NCBI GenBank assembly: GCA_021775835.1
Contig: JAJFHC010000142.1
Coordinates: 1 to 20,848, forward strand
Length of the DNA: 20,848 nt
From: Hyphomicrobiales bacterium
Lineage (GTDB): Bacteria; Pseudomonadota; Alphaproteobacteria; Rhizobiales; JAJFHC01
Reading direction: 5' to 3'
Shown here: piece by piece, positions 1-7,546 of the stretch
How the letters are laid out: each line of letters begins with the position of its first letter
Numbering within the stretch: the first letter of the stretch is position 1
Made by a program: the position numbers and the translations under genes
The notes under the pieces: model-generated
What the model saw: the letters and a program-made list of their open reading frames with translations, nothing else
Database searches by the model: none
Told to the model about the DNA's origin: nothing

Positions 1-99
1 ATGAGCGAAAGCGTCGATGCAAGAGCGATAAATCCATCGCAAGTAAGCCGAGCACGGGCAAGGCCCGCCCGAAACTCCAATATCGCCTGCGCTGTATAA

Positions 100-522
100 A
101 TCACCTCCCGACATTGCACCGACTTTTGCAACACAATCTGTTCCGTAACGGATGCCCCGCCAACCGTGCTTGTCTGTCTAAACCGATCCAGTGAAACCAA
201 TCAGATTTTCAAGGAAAACGGTGTGTTCTGCATCAATACGCTAACGTCGGACCAGCAGCACCTGTCCGACAGTTTCGCGGGCTTCAAGAGGCAGACCATG
301 AGGGAGCGTTTTGCAGAAGCGGAATGGGACGCCCTGGAGACCGGAGCGCCGGTCCTGACATCGGCTCTGGTCTCGCTGGATTGCAAGGTTACGTCCATCG
401 CCGAAGTCGGCACACATAGCGTCCTGTTCGGTGAAACTCAGAGTATCCGGTTCGGTGAATCCCGTACCGCGCTGATGTATTTCAAAAGATCCTACCGGCG
501 GCTCGAAGATACATCCCCTTAA
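100..522 (+). pseudogene. 5'-truncated flavin reductase (HpaC/RutF-like) remnant
   Basis: The reading frame is open from just after a stop at 97-99 to the TAA at 520-522. It resembles the flavin reductase domain of two-component flavin monooxygenases, which supply reduced FMN/FAD from NAD(P)H. Family-like stretches are CSVTDAPPTVLVCLNRSS (from about 139) and GVFCINTLTSDQQHLS further on. Homology begins abruptly near position 135: the usual N-terminal 40 or so residues, including the strand with the TTDGPAGRAGFT-type motif, are absent in every plus frame upstream. There is no ATG; a GTG at 166 could start a 118-residue product, but it lies inside the conserved core and I see no ribosome binding site. 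I read it as a decayed or recombined fragment. It precedes a dioxygenase gene by 90 bases. The family assignment is fairly sure; the loss of function is inference. Confidence 0.6.
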
Positions 523-612
523 CGTGTGACAGACACAGCGCGCCGCTTGATTGACCGGTCCACGATTGCCGGTAGGATACGTCACCTGAATTAAAAGCAG
601 GGATACACGACC

Positions 613-1428
613 GTGACCCTTTCACTGACACCCCTGACACCGGATTTCGGGTGCGAAGTCCTTGGTCTTGACGCGTCCCGATCAGTAGCACCCGATGCAT
701 TCACAGCGATGTTGAAGGCACTTTACACCTACTCCCTGATTGTCTTGCGCAATCAGCAACTGGACCCGGAACAACTTGAGCAATTTGGCGCCCTGTTTGG
801 AACACCGATCCCGCACGTGGAAGAGGATTTGCGTTTCAAGGAGGCCAAGGGCGTCATGTCTCTTTCCAATGCCGATGGCCGGCCTGAGCGACAGCGCAAT
901 GGGGGCGCTTTCTGGCACACTGATCTTGTCTTCACGGAAACACCGTCAAGCTTCACGATGCTGAACGCGGTTGCCGTGCCCGCCAGCGGCGGTGACACGT
1001 TGTTTGCAGACCAGGTGGGAGCACTGCAGGACTTGCCGGAACCTTTGCATGACATGGCCCGGCGTGTTGAGATCGGCCATTGCTACGAGGGGCGAACGGA
1101 TGGATCAATGCCCACGGTATTCCATCCCCTGATCCGCAAACATCCCGTGTCCGGACGCAAGGCGCTTTACGGTGCGGCAGCAACCGGCATATGCGCAAGA
1201 GGCATTGCCGAAGACGCCCAACAAAGCTTTCTTGAACAACTCGCCGATCACGCAACCAGTTCCCGGTTCCAGTATGCCCATCGGTATCAACCAAATGACC
1301 TGGTCATATGGGACAATGCGGTCACCCTCCATTCAGGCCCCATACTTCAGGAAGCCCGCTCACCAGATGACGTCAGAATCATGCACCGGGTCAGTGTTCA
1401 CGGTTGGCCCGACGCGCCGGGACATTGA
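613..1428 (+). CDS. TauD/TfdA-family Fe(II)/2-oxoglutarate-dependent dioxygenase
   Basis: This 271-residue protein has the length and motif order of the TauD/TfdA family, which couples decarboxylation of 2-oxoglutarate to hydroxylation of small molecules such as taurine or aryloxyacetates. The iron-binding HxD is in FWHTDLVF (H102, D104). The distal histidine is H240 in WDNAVTLHSG, close to the family's WDNRCTLH signature, and the 2-oxoglutarate-binding arginine is probably R255 in the RIMHRVSVHG segment. The start is GTG at 613, preceded by a GCAGGGA ribosome binding site at about 596-602. The gene is cytoplasmic, with no signal peptide. It ends 15 bases before an AraC-type regulator, so the two are probably cotranscribed. 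The substrate cannot be read from sequence; the neighbouring pca genes hint at aromatic or sulfonated compounds, but this is only context. Confidence 0.85.
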   Translation: MTLSLTPLTPDFGCEVLGLDASRSVAPDAFTAMLKALYTYSLIVLRNQQLDPEQLEQFGALFGTPIPHVEEDLRFKEAKGVMSLSNADGRPERQRNGGAFWHTDLVFTETPSSFTMLNAVAVPASGGDTLFADQVGALQDLPEPLHDMARRVEIGHCYEGRTDGSMPTVFHPLIRKHPVSGRKALYGAAATGICARGIAEDAQQSFLEQLADHATSSRFQYAHRYQPNDLVIWDNAVTLHSGPILQEARSPDDVRIMHRVSVHGWPDAPGH

Positions 1429-1443
1429 GTCGGCCAAACGCTT

Positions 1444-2337
1444 ATGACAAACACGTCCCGAATCCCGCAATACCACCTTTACGGCGAAGACATCGACGGC
1501 TCGCCCTTCAACTTTTTTCATATTGAAACCCTGGCCGCACGAAGCGCCGAAAACCAATGGACGATTTCACCCCACAGCCATCGCCACCTCTATCAGGTTC
1601 TGTTTCTCGAGACCGGAGGGGGACAGGTCATCATCGAAGACAACGCATCCGACCTCGCTCCACCGATGCTCATCTTCTTTTCCCCAAACGTGGTTCATGG
1701 CCTGGCATTCGATCCTGGTTCCAGGGGGCACATCATCAGTTTCACTGAAGACGTCCTGTCACGAACAGGATCAGGCGGCCAGTCGCTCAACCTTCTCAAC
1801 AGTCTCGGGGATTGCGGGTTATCAGATCTTAGCAGTGATCCGGATCGCTGTTCGCGCATTGGAGAAATGTTTGCCCAGCTCACACGGGAGCACGTGCGCA
1901 AGGCCAAACGTCAGCATTTGGCCCTGCGTGCCTGGCTGGAACTGCTGCTTGTGGAATTGTCCCGGATACAGGCGCATGATTCCCAAGGGTCCGGCTTGCT
2001 CCACGCCCGCGCTCAACAAACCGTAAACCGGTTTCGTGAACTGGCCGAAGACGGATGCCGGACCAACCGTAAATTGCCGGAATACGCCGAAAACCTGGGG
2101 ATCACGGTCGACAGCCTCAACGAGCACTGCAAGACGATCACCGGTCAGACTGCTGGACAGTTACTGAGAGCGCGTGTGTTGACCGAAGCCAAGCGAACCT
2201 TGCTGTTCACGGACAGGTCGGTCAACGAGATATCCTACGATCTGGGCTTTTCGGATCCGTCCTACTTCACGCGTTTCTTCAAGAAGGCCGTCGGCCAAAC
2301 ACCGCACCGGTTCCGTCAGGACAATCGACTGGATTGA
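1444..2337 (+). CDS. AraC-family transcriptional regulator, PobR/HpaA-like
   Basis: The 297-residue protein has an N-terminal cupin-like sensor domain (about residues 10-110, with IPQYHLYGE at the start and the PHSHRHLYQVLFL motif) and a C-terminal double helix-turn-helix (about residues 200-295). The last 50 residues carry the AraC signature, with RSVNEISYDLGFSDPSYF followed by FTRFFKKAVGQTP. PobR and HpaA, which activate 4-hydroxybenzoate and 4-hydroxyphenylacetate genes, share this architecture and the IPxYxLYGE opening. The gene starts with ATG at 1444, 15 bases after the dioxygenase; no strong ribosome binding site is visible, so translation may depend on the upstream gene. It probably controls its own small operon. 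The ligand is unknown, but an aromatic acid would fit both the family and the pca genes nearby. Confidence 0.85.
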   Translation: MTNTSRIPQYHLYGEDIDGSPFNFFHIETLAARSAENQWTISPHSHRHLYQVLFLETGGGQVIIEDNASDLAPPMLIFFSPNVVHGLAFDPGSRGHIISFTEDVLSRTGSGGQSLNLLNSLGDCGLSDLSSDPDRCSRIGEMFAQLTREHVRKAKRQHLALRAWLELLLVELSRIQAHDSQGSGLLHARAQQTVNRFRELAEDGCRTNRKLPEYAENLGITVDSLNEHCKTITGQTAGQLLRARVLTEAKRTLLFTDRSVNEISYDLGFSDPSYFTRFFKKAVGQTPHRFRQDNRLD

Positions 2338-2363
2338 ACAGCCAGCAATGTGCATCCAGCTAC

Positions 2364-2394
2364 AGAACATGTGCGTCACCTGACACACTGTTCT
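2364..2394. terminator. Hairpin between convergent genes, possible terminator
   Basis: AGAACA at 2364-2369 pairs with TGTTCT at 2389-2394, GTG at 2371-2373 with CAC at 2386-2388, and GTC with GAC around a short ACCT loop. One bulge and one mismatch interrupt the stem. It lies 27 bases after the AraC-gene stop and is followed by CTTTAAT, a weak T-tract for plus-strand transcripts. No T-tract follows on the minus strand. It could instead be a protein-binding palindrome. Confidence 0.45.
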
Positions 2395-2440
2395 TTAATG
2401 TCGTCTGCTACATCGATGTAACTTGGACAGAATCCATTTC

Positions 2441-2905
2441 TCATCTACATTTGGTCATTAATATAACACCAAGGAGATACTCAGTAACGTCAGTGTCGTT
2501 ATTGTTTTTCTTTTCAACGATCTTTTCGATTATGTTTTGGAGATAAGTGGCGTTCAAATTTGGTCTCTTGTCCGGAATTGACATCGTAACGACTTCTTTA
2601 GTCGGGGTTGCATCGTCCTTTCCACCCCTAATTTTTATTCTTCTTCCTTCATAAAAGAGCTTCCATTTTGGCGGCCTGCCCGTATGGGTTAGCGTTATCG
2701 TCTTTTCACCAGCGTCACCTCTGTACGTCACATCGTATCCAGCGGTCAGAAGTTGATTGAATACCTCGCCATACAATTGTTCAGATTTGTCTGAATTGTT
2801 ATATTTAGCATGAAATACTTTTGCCGCCTCAGCCATTCCCCGATAAAATCGTTCTTTCTTGTTTACGCCGGCTATCTTTTTGGAAAATACATTAAACGTC
2901 GCCAT
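2441..2905 (-). CDS. Hypothetical protein, AT-rich, downstream of heme peroxidase
   Basis: I do not recognise this protein of about 154 residues. It is lysine- and asparagine-rich, with no signal peptide, membrane segment or cysteine cluster. The N-terminal half looks helical and basic (FSKKIAGVNKKERF). The middle has alternating strands around TYRGDAGEKTITLTHTGRP and KLFYEGRRIKIRGG. The C-terminal part is a charged helix, NIIEKIVEKKNNN. Two ATG codons stand side by side; AAGGAG at 2911-2916 is better spaced from the second, so I start at 2905. It begins 37 bases after the peroxidase stop on the same strand and is probably its operon partner. G+C is about 35% at 2461-2520 and 38% at 2521-2580, far below the flanking genes, which suggests recent transfer. 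Coding status is supported by length, ribosome binding site and placement, not by homology. Confidence 0.65.
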   Translation of the reverse strand: MATFNVFSKKIAGVNKKERFYRGMAEAAKVFHAKYNNSDKSEQLYGEVFNQLLTAGYDVTYRGDAGEKTITLTHTGRPPKWKLFYEGRRIKIRGGKDDATPTKEVVTMSIPDKRPNLNATYLQNIIEKIVEKKNNNDTDVTEYLLGVILMTKCR

Positions 2906-2942
2906 CATCGTCTCCTTCTCATTTTTAACTTACACAGCCCCA

Positions 2943-4595
2943 TCAACAATCAAATGGTGAGAAACCATTCCCGAGTGAAATGGCAACCAGCGCTGCAAGG
3001 CTGGGTTTTGCACCCAGTCGTTTGCGCAACGACTCCGGGATTACATTCCGCGCCATTACCGAACATTTGCTCGCTTCAATCGCAGCATGAAGCGTTTCCA
3101 TTACAATGCGACTTCCGAGTGGACCGAGCTTCTCCCCGCTTCCAAAACCCTGCTTCTTTAAACCGGCCTCTTTGAGGATATAGAACCAAAGCGGAGCATT
3201 GAGCGCCAGTTCGCTACTACGCCGGTCTAGACACAATTTTACATAGTCGTTTTCGTTATTCGAGAGTTCATCAGGAGCAATCACCTTTACCGGTGCTTTG
3301 CCGTTCGATGTCAGAAGATCGTTGACGGTTGAAATAACTTCGTAGGCATTCGGGATCCGCAGAGAATGTCCCCGCAGAAGTGTACGGGCTGCTATGTTTC
3401 TTGATCCCAGAACGTGTGAGGATTGATTTCGTGGCAGAAACTCTCGGGGTATTTCGGTCATCTGTACGGCGATGTGTGTATCGATACTGGCCGCCTTGAT
3501 CGTCTCCCCTTTCTGTTCCGACTCCAGCGCCGTGCCCCGGAAATCGAGCAGTCGACTCCAATCATTGACCCAACTGTGATCCAGCCTGCCTCCATTGAGG
3601 CCATCTCCGCGCGACGAGTTCTCCCAGAATGCCTGCGGTGAACCGTTGTTGCACGGATTCCACTCAGGATAACTGTCTCTGACCATACTATGCCCAAAAC
3701 GAAAACACGCAGACGTGAACTCGATGGGAAGGAGAAAAGGAAAATCGACGAACCGGCCGTCTGGCCTTACTACACTGCGGCCGTTGTCCATGACATCACG
3801 ATATATGTCGGCATCGACAACACGTTCAAGGAAGTCTGACAAAACGGCCGACTGGAAACATTGAATTGTGACAGCACATTGTTCTTCTGGAGAAAGGTTG
3901 CAAAACTCTGATGCAATCGCTTGGTGCAGTTTGATCATGGCCACATGGGTTTGGCTCAAGGCTAGATGATCGTCATTTCTAGAATCCGGCAGCACGGGGC
4001 ATCCTGCTGCAGACCTAGGGATGTCGTCGAACCGGGGTATGTGCGAAAACAGCGGTCCAATGCCAAGCCCTGCAAGTGTCATGACATCGGGCGACTGTGC
4101 GGTGGTTGTGTCCATGGCTCCGAACACACTGTCGAGATCCAGTGTCGCAGATCGCAGATTCATCGCCCCTCCCACGTCGGGCTGTAATAATCTGGAAACT
4201 TCATGGGCAATAAACTGCCCGAAGTACGTGTAACCGGCCGGAGTGCTGGAAATATCCGGTTGGTGTGGCCGGCCGACCCTGTCCCAGGACATTGCCTCAC
4301 CCAGGGATGACAAGGTGGCGATGTCCGATAGTTCGTCGTCACCGGGATGTCGACAAATGCGATCGTAGAGACTTGCATTGACAGGACTGATCGACGCATT
4401 TAGTGCCGTTGAACTTTGGACCAGAGAACGCACGGAAAAGCCTTCGTCGTCTTCGCGACGAAAAAGTTCAAGAATGTCTTCGGTCGGCCCCGCATCGTCA
4501 AAAACCTGAAAGGTGAGTGGTTTTTCGATTGCGGACAATCGAGTAAGCGCGTCCACGGCTGTGATGTGTGTAACTTCGCCGTGTCTCGCCGCCAT
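2943..4595 (-). CDS. Animal-type heme peroxidase (An_peroxidase superfamily)
   Basis: This 550-residue protein belongs to the peroxidase-cyclooxygenase (animal heme peroxidase) superfamily, which uses H2O2 to oxidise halides or organic substrates at a bound heme. The distal histidine is H131 in YFGQFIAHEVS (family FGQFxDHD). The catalytic arginine is R206 in LPDSRNDDH, followed by the SQTHVAMIKLHQAIA helix corresponding to the family's LHTLxxREHNRLA. The proximal heme ligand is H302 in FRFGHSMV. The R-to-proximal-H spacing of 96 matches the 97 in myeloperoxidase. The aspartate that in mammalian enzymes forms one heme ester is alanine here (A130), while the other acidic residue is kept as D209. 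No signal peptide is visible. I start at ATG 4595 because GAAGGA lies 9 bases upstream; a longer TTG start at 4625 is possible. A small unknown gene follows. Substrate unknown. Confidence 0.85.
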   Translation of the reverse strand: MAARHGEVTHITAVDALTRLSAIEKPLTFQVFDDAGPTEDILELFRREDDEGFSVRSLVQSSTALNASISPVNASLYDRICRHPGDDELSDIATLSSLGEAMSWDRVGRPHQPDISSTPAGYTYFGQFIAHEVSRLLQPDVGGAMNLRSATLDLDSVFGAMDTTTAQSPDVMTLAGLGIGPLFSHIPRFDDIPRSAAGCPVLPDSRNDDHLALSQTHVAMIKLHQAIASEFCNLSPEEQCAVTIQCFQSAVLSDFLERVVDADIYRDVMDNGRSVVRPDGRFVDFPFLLPIEFTSACFRFGHSMVRDSYPEWNPCNNGSPQAFWENSSRGDGLNGGRLDHSWVNDWSRLLDFRGTALESEQKGETIKAASIDTHIAVQMTEIPREFLPRNQSSHVLGSRNIAARTLLRGHSLRIPNAYEVISTVNDLLTSNGKAPVKVIAPDELSNNENDYVKLCLDRRSSELALNAPLWFYILKEAGLKKQGFGSGEKLGPLGSRIVMETLHAAIEASKCSVMARNVIPESLRKRLGAKPSLAALVAISLGNGFSPFDC

Positions 4596-4971
4596 GCCCC
4601 ATCGTCCTTCGAAAACATCCCCCAACAGACATTGACTATAACGTTAGCATGCCCTCCACGCCATCAAAGCTTTCAGAGTTCTCACAAATTTCCATAAGTA
4701 TTAGCGTCAACAATTAATTGCCCCCATCTCAGCATCGGATCCACGGTTTGTCATGACAAGCCATTTCATCTGTCCACATTGATTGAATACAGGGCATAAT
4801 CAACACACTCGGGCGTGGCTCATCAACGAAAAGCCTTGGTCTGAGGGATGCAAGAATAATCGCCACATGGAAGGTCCATCGGTTGCTCGACAATATCGGA
4901 GGGTCGAAACACGACGCAACATCAGTGCAGGCGCAGCGTGACAAAATATACGTGAGTGTCAGACCTTGTAT
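4596..4971. other. Gene-free stretch upstream of heme peroxidase
   Basis: About 375 bases separate the peroxidase start from the end of pcaC. I find no convincing gene on either strand; a 71-codon frame on the minus strand (4729-4944) is cysteine- and proline-rich without family features or a ribosome binding site. The peroxidase promoter should lie here. An 8-base palindrome TAACGTTA at 4639-4646 also occurs twice before the nrdJ-like gene, and a TATAGT hexamer overlaps it on the minus strand. No clear terminator for the pca operon is visible. Confidence 0.5.
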
Positions 4972-5358
4972 TCAAGACAGATCCACGCCCATCCCTTCCA
5001 GCACTTCGCGGGTCCATTTGAAGGCGCTATGGGCGGCCGGGACGCCGGCATAGATCGACGTCTGCATCAGGACTTCCTTCATCTCATCCACGGTAACACC
5101 GTTATTGACGGCTGCACGAACATGGAGCTTGAATTCATCGGGGCGGTTGAGGGATGCGAGCATGGCAAGATTGACGAGACTTCGGGTTTTCCGGTCGAGA
5201 CCTTCCCGCGTCCAGATCTCACCCCAGCAGTATTCTGTGATGAAGGCCTGAAAGTCACTCGTCAGGTTGTCTGCCGCAGCTGTTGAACGGTCCACATGGT
5301 CGGACCCCAACACTTCACGGCGGACCGCCATACCTTTGTCGTAAGTATCTGAAGTCAT
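4972..5358 (-). CDS. pcaC: 4-carboxymuconolactone decarboxylase
   Basis: PcaC converts 4-carboxymuconolactone to 3-oxoadipate enol-lactone with loss of CO2, the third step of the protocatechuate branch. The 128-residue length is typical of the single-domain enzyme in the AhpD-like superfamily. Recognisable family segments are MAVRREVLGSDHVDR, the FITEYCWGEIWTREGLDRK stretch, LVNLAMLASLNRPDEFKLH and NNGVTVDEMKEVLMQ with YAGVPAAHSAF. I start at ATG 5358 because GAAGGA lies 8 bases upstream; a GTG at 5373, sharing one base with the pcaD stop, is poorly placed for a ribosome binding site. It is the last gene of the operon after pcaB and pcaD. Its substrate is the PcaB product and its product is the PcaD substrate, so context and homology agree. 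Confidence 0.93.
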   Translation of the reverse strand: MTSDTYDKGMAVRREVLGSDHVDRSTAAADNLTSDFQAFITEYCWGEIWTREGLDRKTRSLVNLAMLASLNRPDEFKLHVRAAVNNGVTVDEMKEVLMQTSIYAGVPAAHSAFKWTREVLEGMGVDLS

Positions 5359-5372
5359 GTTGCGGTCCTTCA

Positions 5373-6152
5373 CTATTTGAGAAATTCGGCAATCGTCGCC
5401 GTGTACTCGTCCGGCTGCTCGATGTTCGACAGGTGGGCCGCGTTGGCAATCACATGCAGCCTGGCGCCTGGAATGTTGGCAGCAATGATCCTGGCGTGAT
5501 CAGGCGGTGTCGCAGGATCCTCCGCGCCGGCGATGACAAGCGTCGGTGCACTGACGGCCCGAATGCTCTCGGTCTGGTTCATGTCCCTGATGGCCGCGGA
5601 ACATCCCGCATACCCCTGCGGTGGCGTCGTCAGCAGCATGTTCCTCACGACGTCGACGTCGTCCGGGTTGCCGGTTTGAAATGCCTTTGTGAACCAGCGG
5701 TCAATCACCGCCTCCGTCAAGGCTTCCATGCCACCAGTCATGACCGCTTTGATCCGGTCGTTCCAGGTTTCGGGAGGGCCCATATGGCTCGACGTGTTGC
5801 TCAGGATCAGCCGCTCGATCCGTTCAGACATTCGTGTCCCGATCCATTGGCCAACCATGCCGCCCTTGGAAAGACCGCAATAACGGAACTTGTCGACATT
5901 CAGATAGTCCAGAAGAGCAACCAGATCATTGCCGAGTTCATCCATTGTATAGTCACCGGCTGGTGCCCCGGAACGGCCGTGCCCGCGGCTGTCATAGCGA
6001 ATGATCCGGTACGTACCCGACAAGGCGTCTACCTGCCCGTCCCACATATGCAGGTTGGTCCCCAGCGAATTACTGAAAACCAGGACCGGGCCGGTCTCTT
6101 GTCCCGCAGTTTCGTAGTAAATCTCGGTTCCGTTCAAAGCGACTTCGGGCAT
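5373..6152 (-). CDS. pcaD: 3-oxoadipate enol-lactonase
   Basis: PcaD is an alpha/beta hydrolase that opens 3-oxoadipate enol-lactone to 3-oxoadipate. The 259 residues contain the whole fold. The oxyanion region is LVFSNSLGTNLHMWD (25-38), and the RYDSRGHGRS motif is at 52-61. The nucleophile is S95 in YCGLSKGGMVGQ, with D212 in GAEDPATPP and H240 in IANAAHLSNIEQP. The frame stays open to 6275, but that would overlap pcaB; GAAGGA at 6159-6164 sits 6 bases before the ATG at 6152, so I choose that start (ATG 6158 is the alternative). The gene lies 34 bases after the pcaB stop and its own stop abuts the pcaC ribosome binding site. It is part of the tightly packed pcaB-pcaD-pcaC operon. Confidence 0.93.
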   Translation of the reverse strand: MPEVALNGTEIYYETAGQETGPVLVFSNSLGTNLHMWDGQVDALSGTYRIIRYDSRGHGRSGAPAGDYTMDELGNDLVALLDYLNVDKFRYCGLSKGGMVGQWIGTRMSERIERLILSNTSSHMGPPETWNDRIKAVMTGGMEALTEAVIDRWFTKAFQTGNPDDVDVVRNMLLTTPPQGYAGCSAAIRDMNQTESIRAVSAPTLVIAGAEDPATPPDHARIIAANIPGARLHVIANAAHLSNIEQPDEYTATIAEFLK

Positions 6153-6186
6153 TGCCATTCCTTCAAGATATCTGCAGGTGAACTGA

Positions 6187-7530
6187 TTACCGCCGGTTGA
6201 GAACGCGGTCAATGAAGGCATCGGAACATCCGACATAGTTTGCCGGGTCAAGCGCTTCGTCGAGTTTTGCGGCACTCATGGCACCGGCGACTTCCGAGAT
6301 CTCCAAAAGGACATCCCGCAGAGGCGCTCCTGTCGCCATGGCGTCGTTGCACGCGTCGGTGACGACGGCGTGCGCGCGTTCGTGACCCAACGCCGGCCGC
6401 AACGCCGTCTGAACGGCTTCCGCCATGATCAATCCGTTGGTCAGATCAAGATTCCGGCGCATGCGATCGGTGTCAACATGCATGCCGTCTAGAATGGCGA
6501 CGGCCTGGCACAGAGCACCAGCGGTCATGACGAACATCGATGGCAACGCCGCCCATTCCGCCTGCCAGCTGTCGCTGGCGCGTTCGTGGTCGTGAATCAT
6601 GGCGCCCATGAGCACCGGCAAGAGCGCGTGGACGTTTCTGCTGCTGGCAAGAATGTACTCGCTCATGATCGGGTTACGCTTCTGGGGCATCGTGCTGCTG
6701 CCGCCCCTGCCCTTTGCAGTGGTTTCAGCAATTTCCCCGACTTCCGTCTGCGCCATCAAGGTGATGTCCTTGGCGATCTTGCCGAGTGATCCGCAAAGCA
6801 ACGCCAGAAACGCCGCTACCTCCCCGATCGACCGCCGATTGGCATGCCACGCAACATCACATTTCGCGAGTTTCAGTTCTTCCGCCAAACCGTCCAGAAC
6901 AGCAATCCCCTGATCCGCAATGGCAGAGAGGGTACCTGCAGCACCGGCATACTGAACCTTGAGGACGCGCGGCTTCAGTTCTTCGAGATGATCGCGGGCA
7001 TCCAGCAGACCCGACAACCAGACAGCCGCCTTGTGGCCAAATGTGATTGGCACCGCGTGCTGGAGGTGCGTCCGGCCTGCCATGACAGTCTTGCGATGGC
7101 GTCTGATATGGCCGGTCAGCATCTGAATTGCATTATCCAGATCCCGTTCAATGATGGCGAGGCCGTCGCGCATCTGAAGCACCAGCCCGGTATCAACGAT
7201 ATCCTGTGTCGTAGCCCCCCAGTGAACATAGCGTCCGTGGACCTTGCCGCACGCTTCACTGAGGGCTGCCACAAGAGGAATAACGGGGAAGCCCGCTCTC
7301 TCCGTCGCATGACGCATCTTGGCCATGTCGAGAATGGAGACGGAAGCTTTCTCCGATATAATAGCGGCGGCATCAGCCGGGATGATCTCCAGCCGGCCCT
7401 GTACGCGGGCAAGAGCCGCCTCCACATCCAACATTCTCTGGAACCGCTCGGCGTCAGAAAAAATCCGCTTCAGCTCCGGCGCCCCAAACAGGTTGCCGAA
7501 AATGTTGGAATCAAGAGGACTGACGGTCAT
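6187..7530 (-). CDS. pcaB: 3-carboxy-cis,cis-muconate cycloisomerase
   Basis: PcaB lactonises 3-carboxy-cis,cis-muconate to 4-carboxymuconolactone. The 447-residue protein is a member of the fumarase/aspartase superfamily: HWGATTQDIVDT (103-114) and GRTHLQHAVP (152-161) are the first two conserved regions, and GSSTMPQKRNP (277-287) is the superfamily signature loop. The substrate-specific features of PcaB over adenylosuccinate lyase are not visible by motif alone, but the opening SPLDSNIFGNLF and the pcaD-pcaC neighbours make it secure. ATG 7530 is preceded by GGGAAGAA; an upstream frame to 7575 overlaps the previous gene and is unlikely. It starts 16 bases after the Tag-like gene. The pcaG/pcaH genes, which make its substrate, are not in the window. 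Confidence 0.93.
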   Translation of the reverse strand: MTVSPLDSNIFGNLFGAPELKRIFSDAERFQRMLDVEAALARVQGRLEIIPADAAAIISEKASVSILDMAKMRHATERAGFPVIPLVAALSEACGKVHGRYVHWGATTQDIVDTGLVLQMRDGLAIIERDLDNAIQMLTGHIRRHRKTVMAGRTHLQHAVPITFGHKAAVWLSGLLDARDHLEELKPRVLKVQYAGAAGTLSAIADQGIAVLDGLAEELKLAKCDVAWHANRRSIGEVAAFLALLCGSLGKIAKDITLMAQTEVGEIAETTAKGRGGSSTMPQKRNPIMSEYILASSRNVHALLPVLMGAMIHDHERASDSWQAEWAALPSMFVMTAGALCQAVAILDGMHVDTDRMRRNLDLTNGLIMAEAVQTALRPALGHERAHAVVTDACNDAMATGAPLRDVLLEISEVAGAMSAAKLDEALDPANYVGCSDAFIDRVLNRR

Positions 7531-7546
7531 GTATTCTTCCCAATCC

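Noticed and set aside
98..112. ATCACCTCC on the plus strand, identical to the 3' end of 16S rRNA (anti-Shine-Dalgarno); its complement GGAGGTGAT could be a strong ribosome binding site on the minus strand.
   Set aside because: No rRNA-like sequence surrounds it, and no start codon at proper spacing opens a convincing minus-strand gene toward the window edge.
953..1294. Long minus-strand frames opposite the dioxygenase, and similar ones opposite nrdJ, cysI and pcaB (for example 18304-19227 and 14613-15221).
   Set aside because: They mirror the codon structure of high-GC genes and carry no motifs; shadow frames.
4729..4944. 71-codon minus-strand frame rich in Cys, Pro and Arg.
   Set aside because: No ribosome binding site, no family resemblance, and composition of a random frame; left as non-coding.
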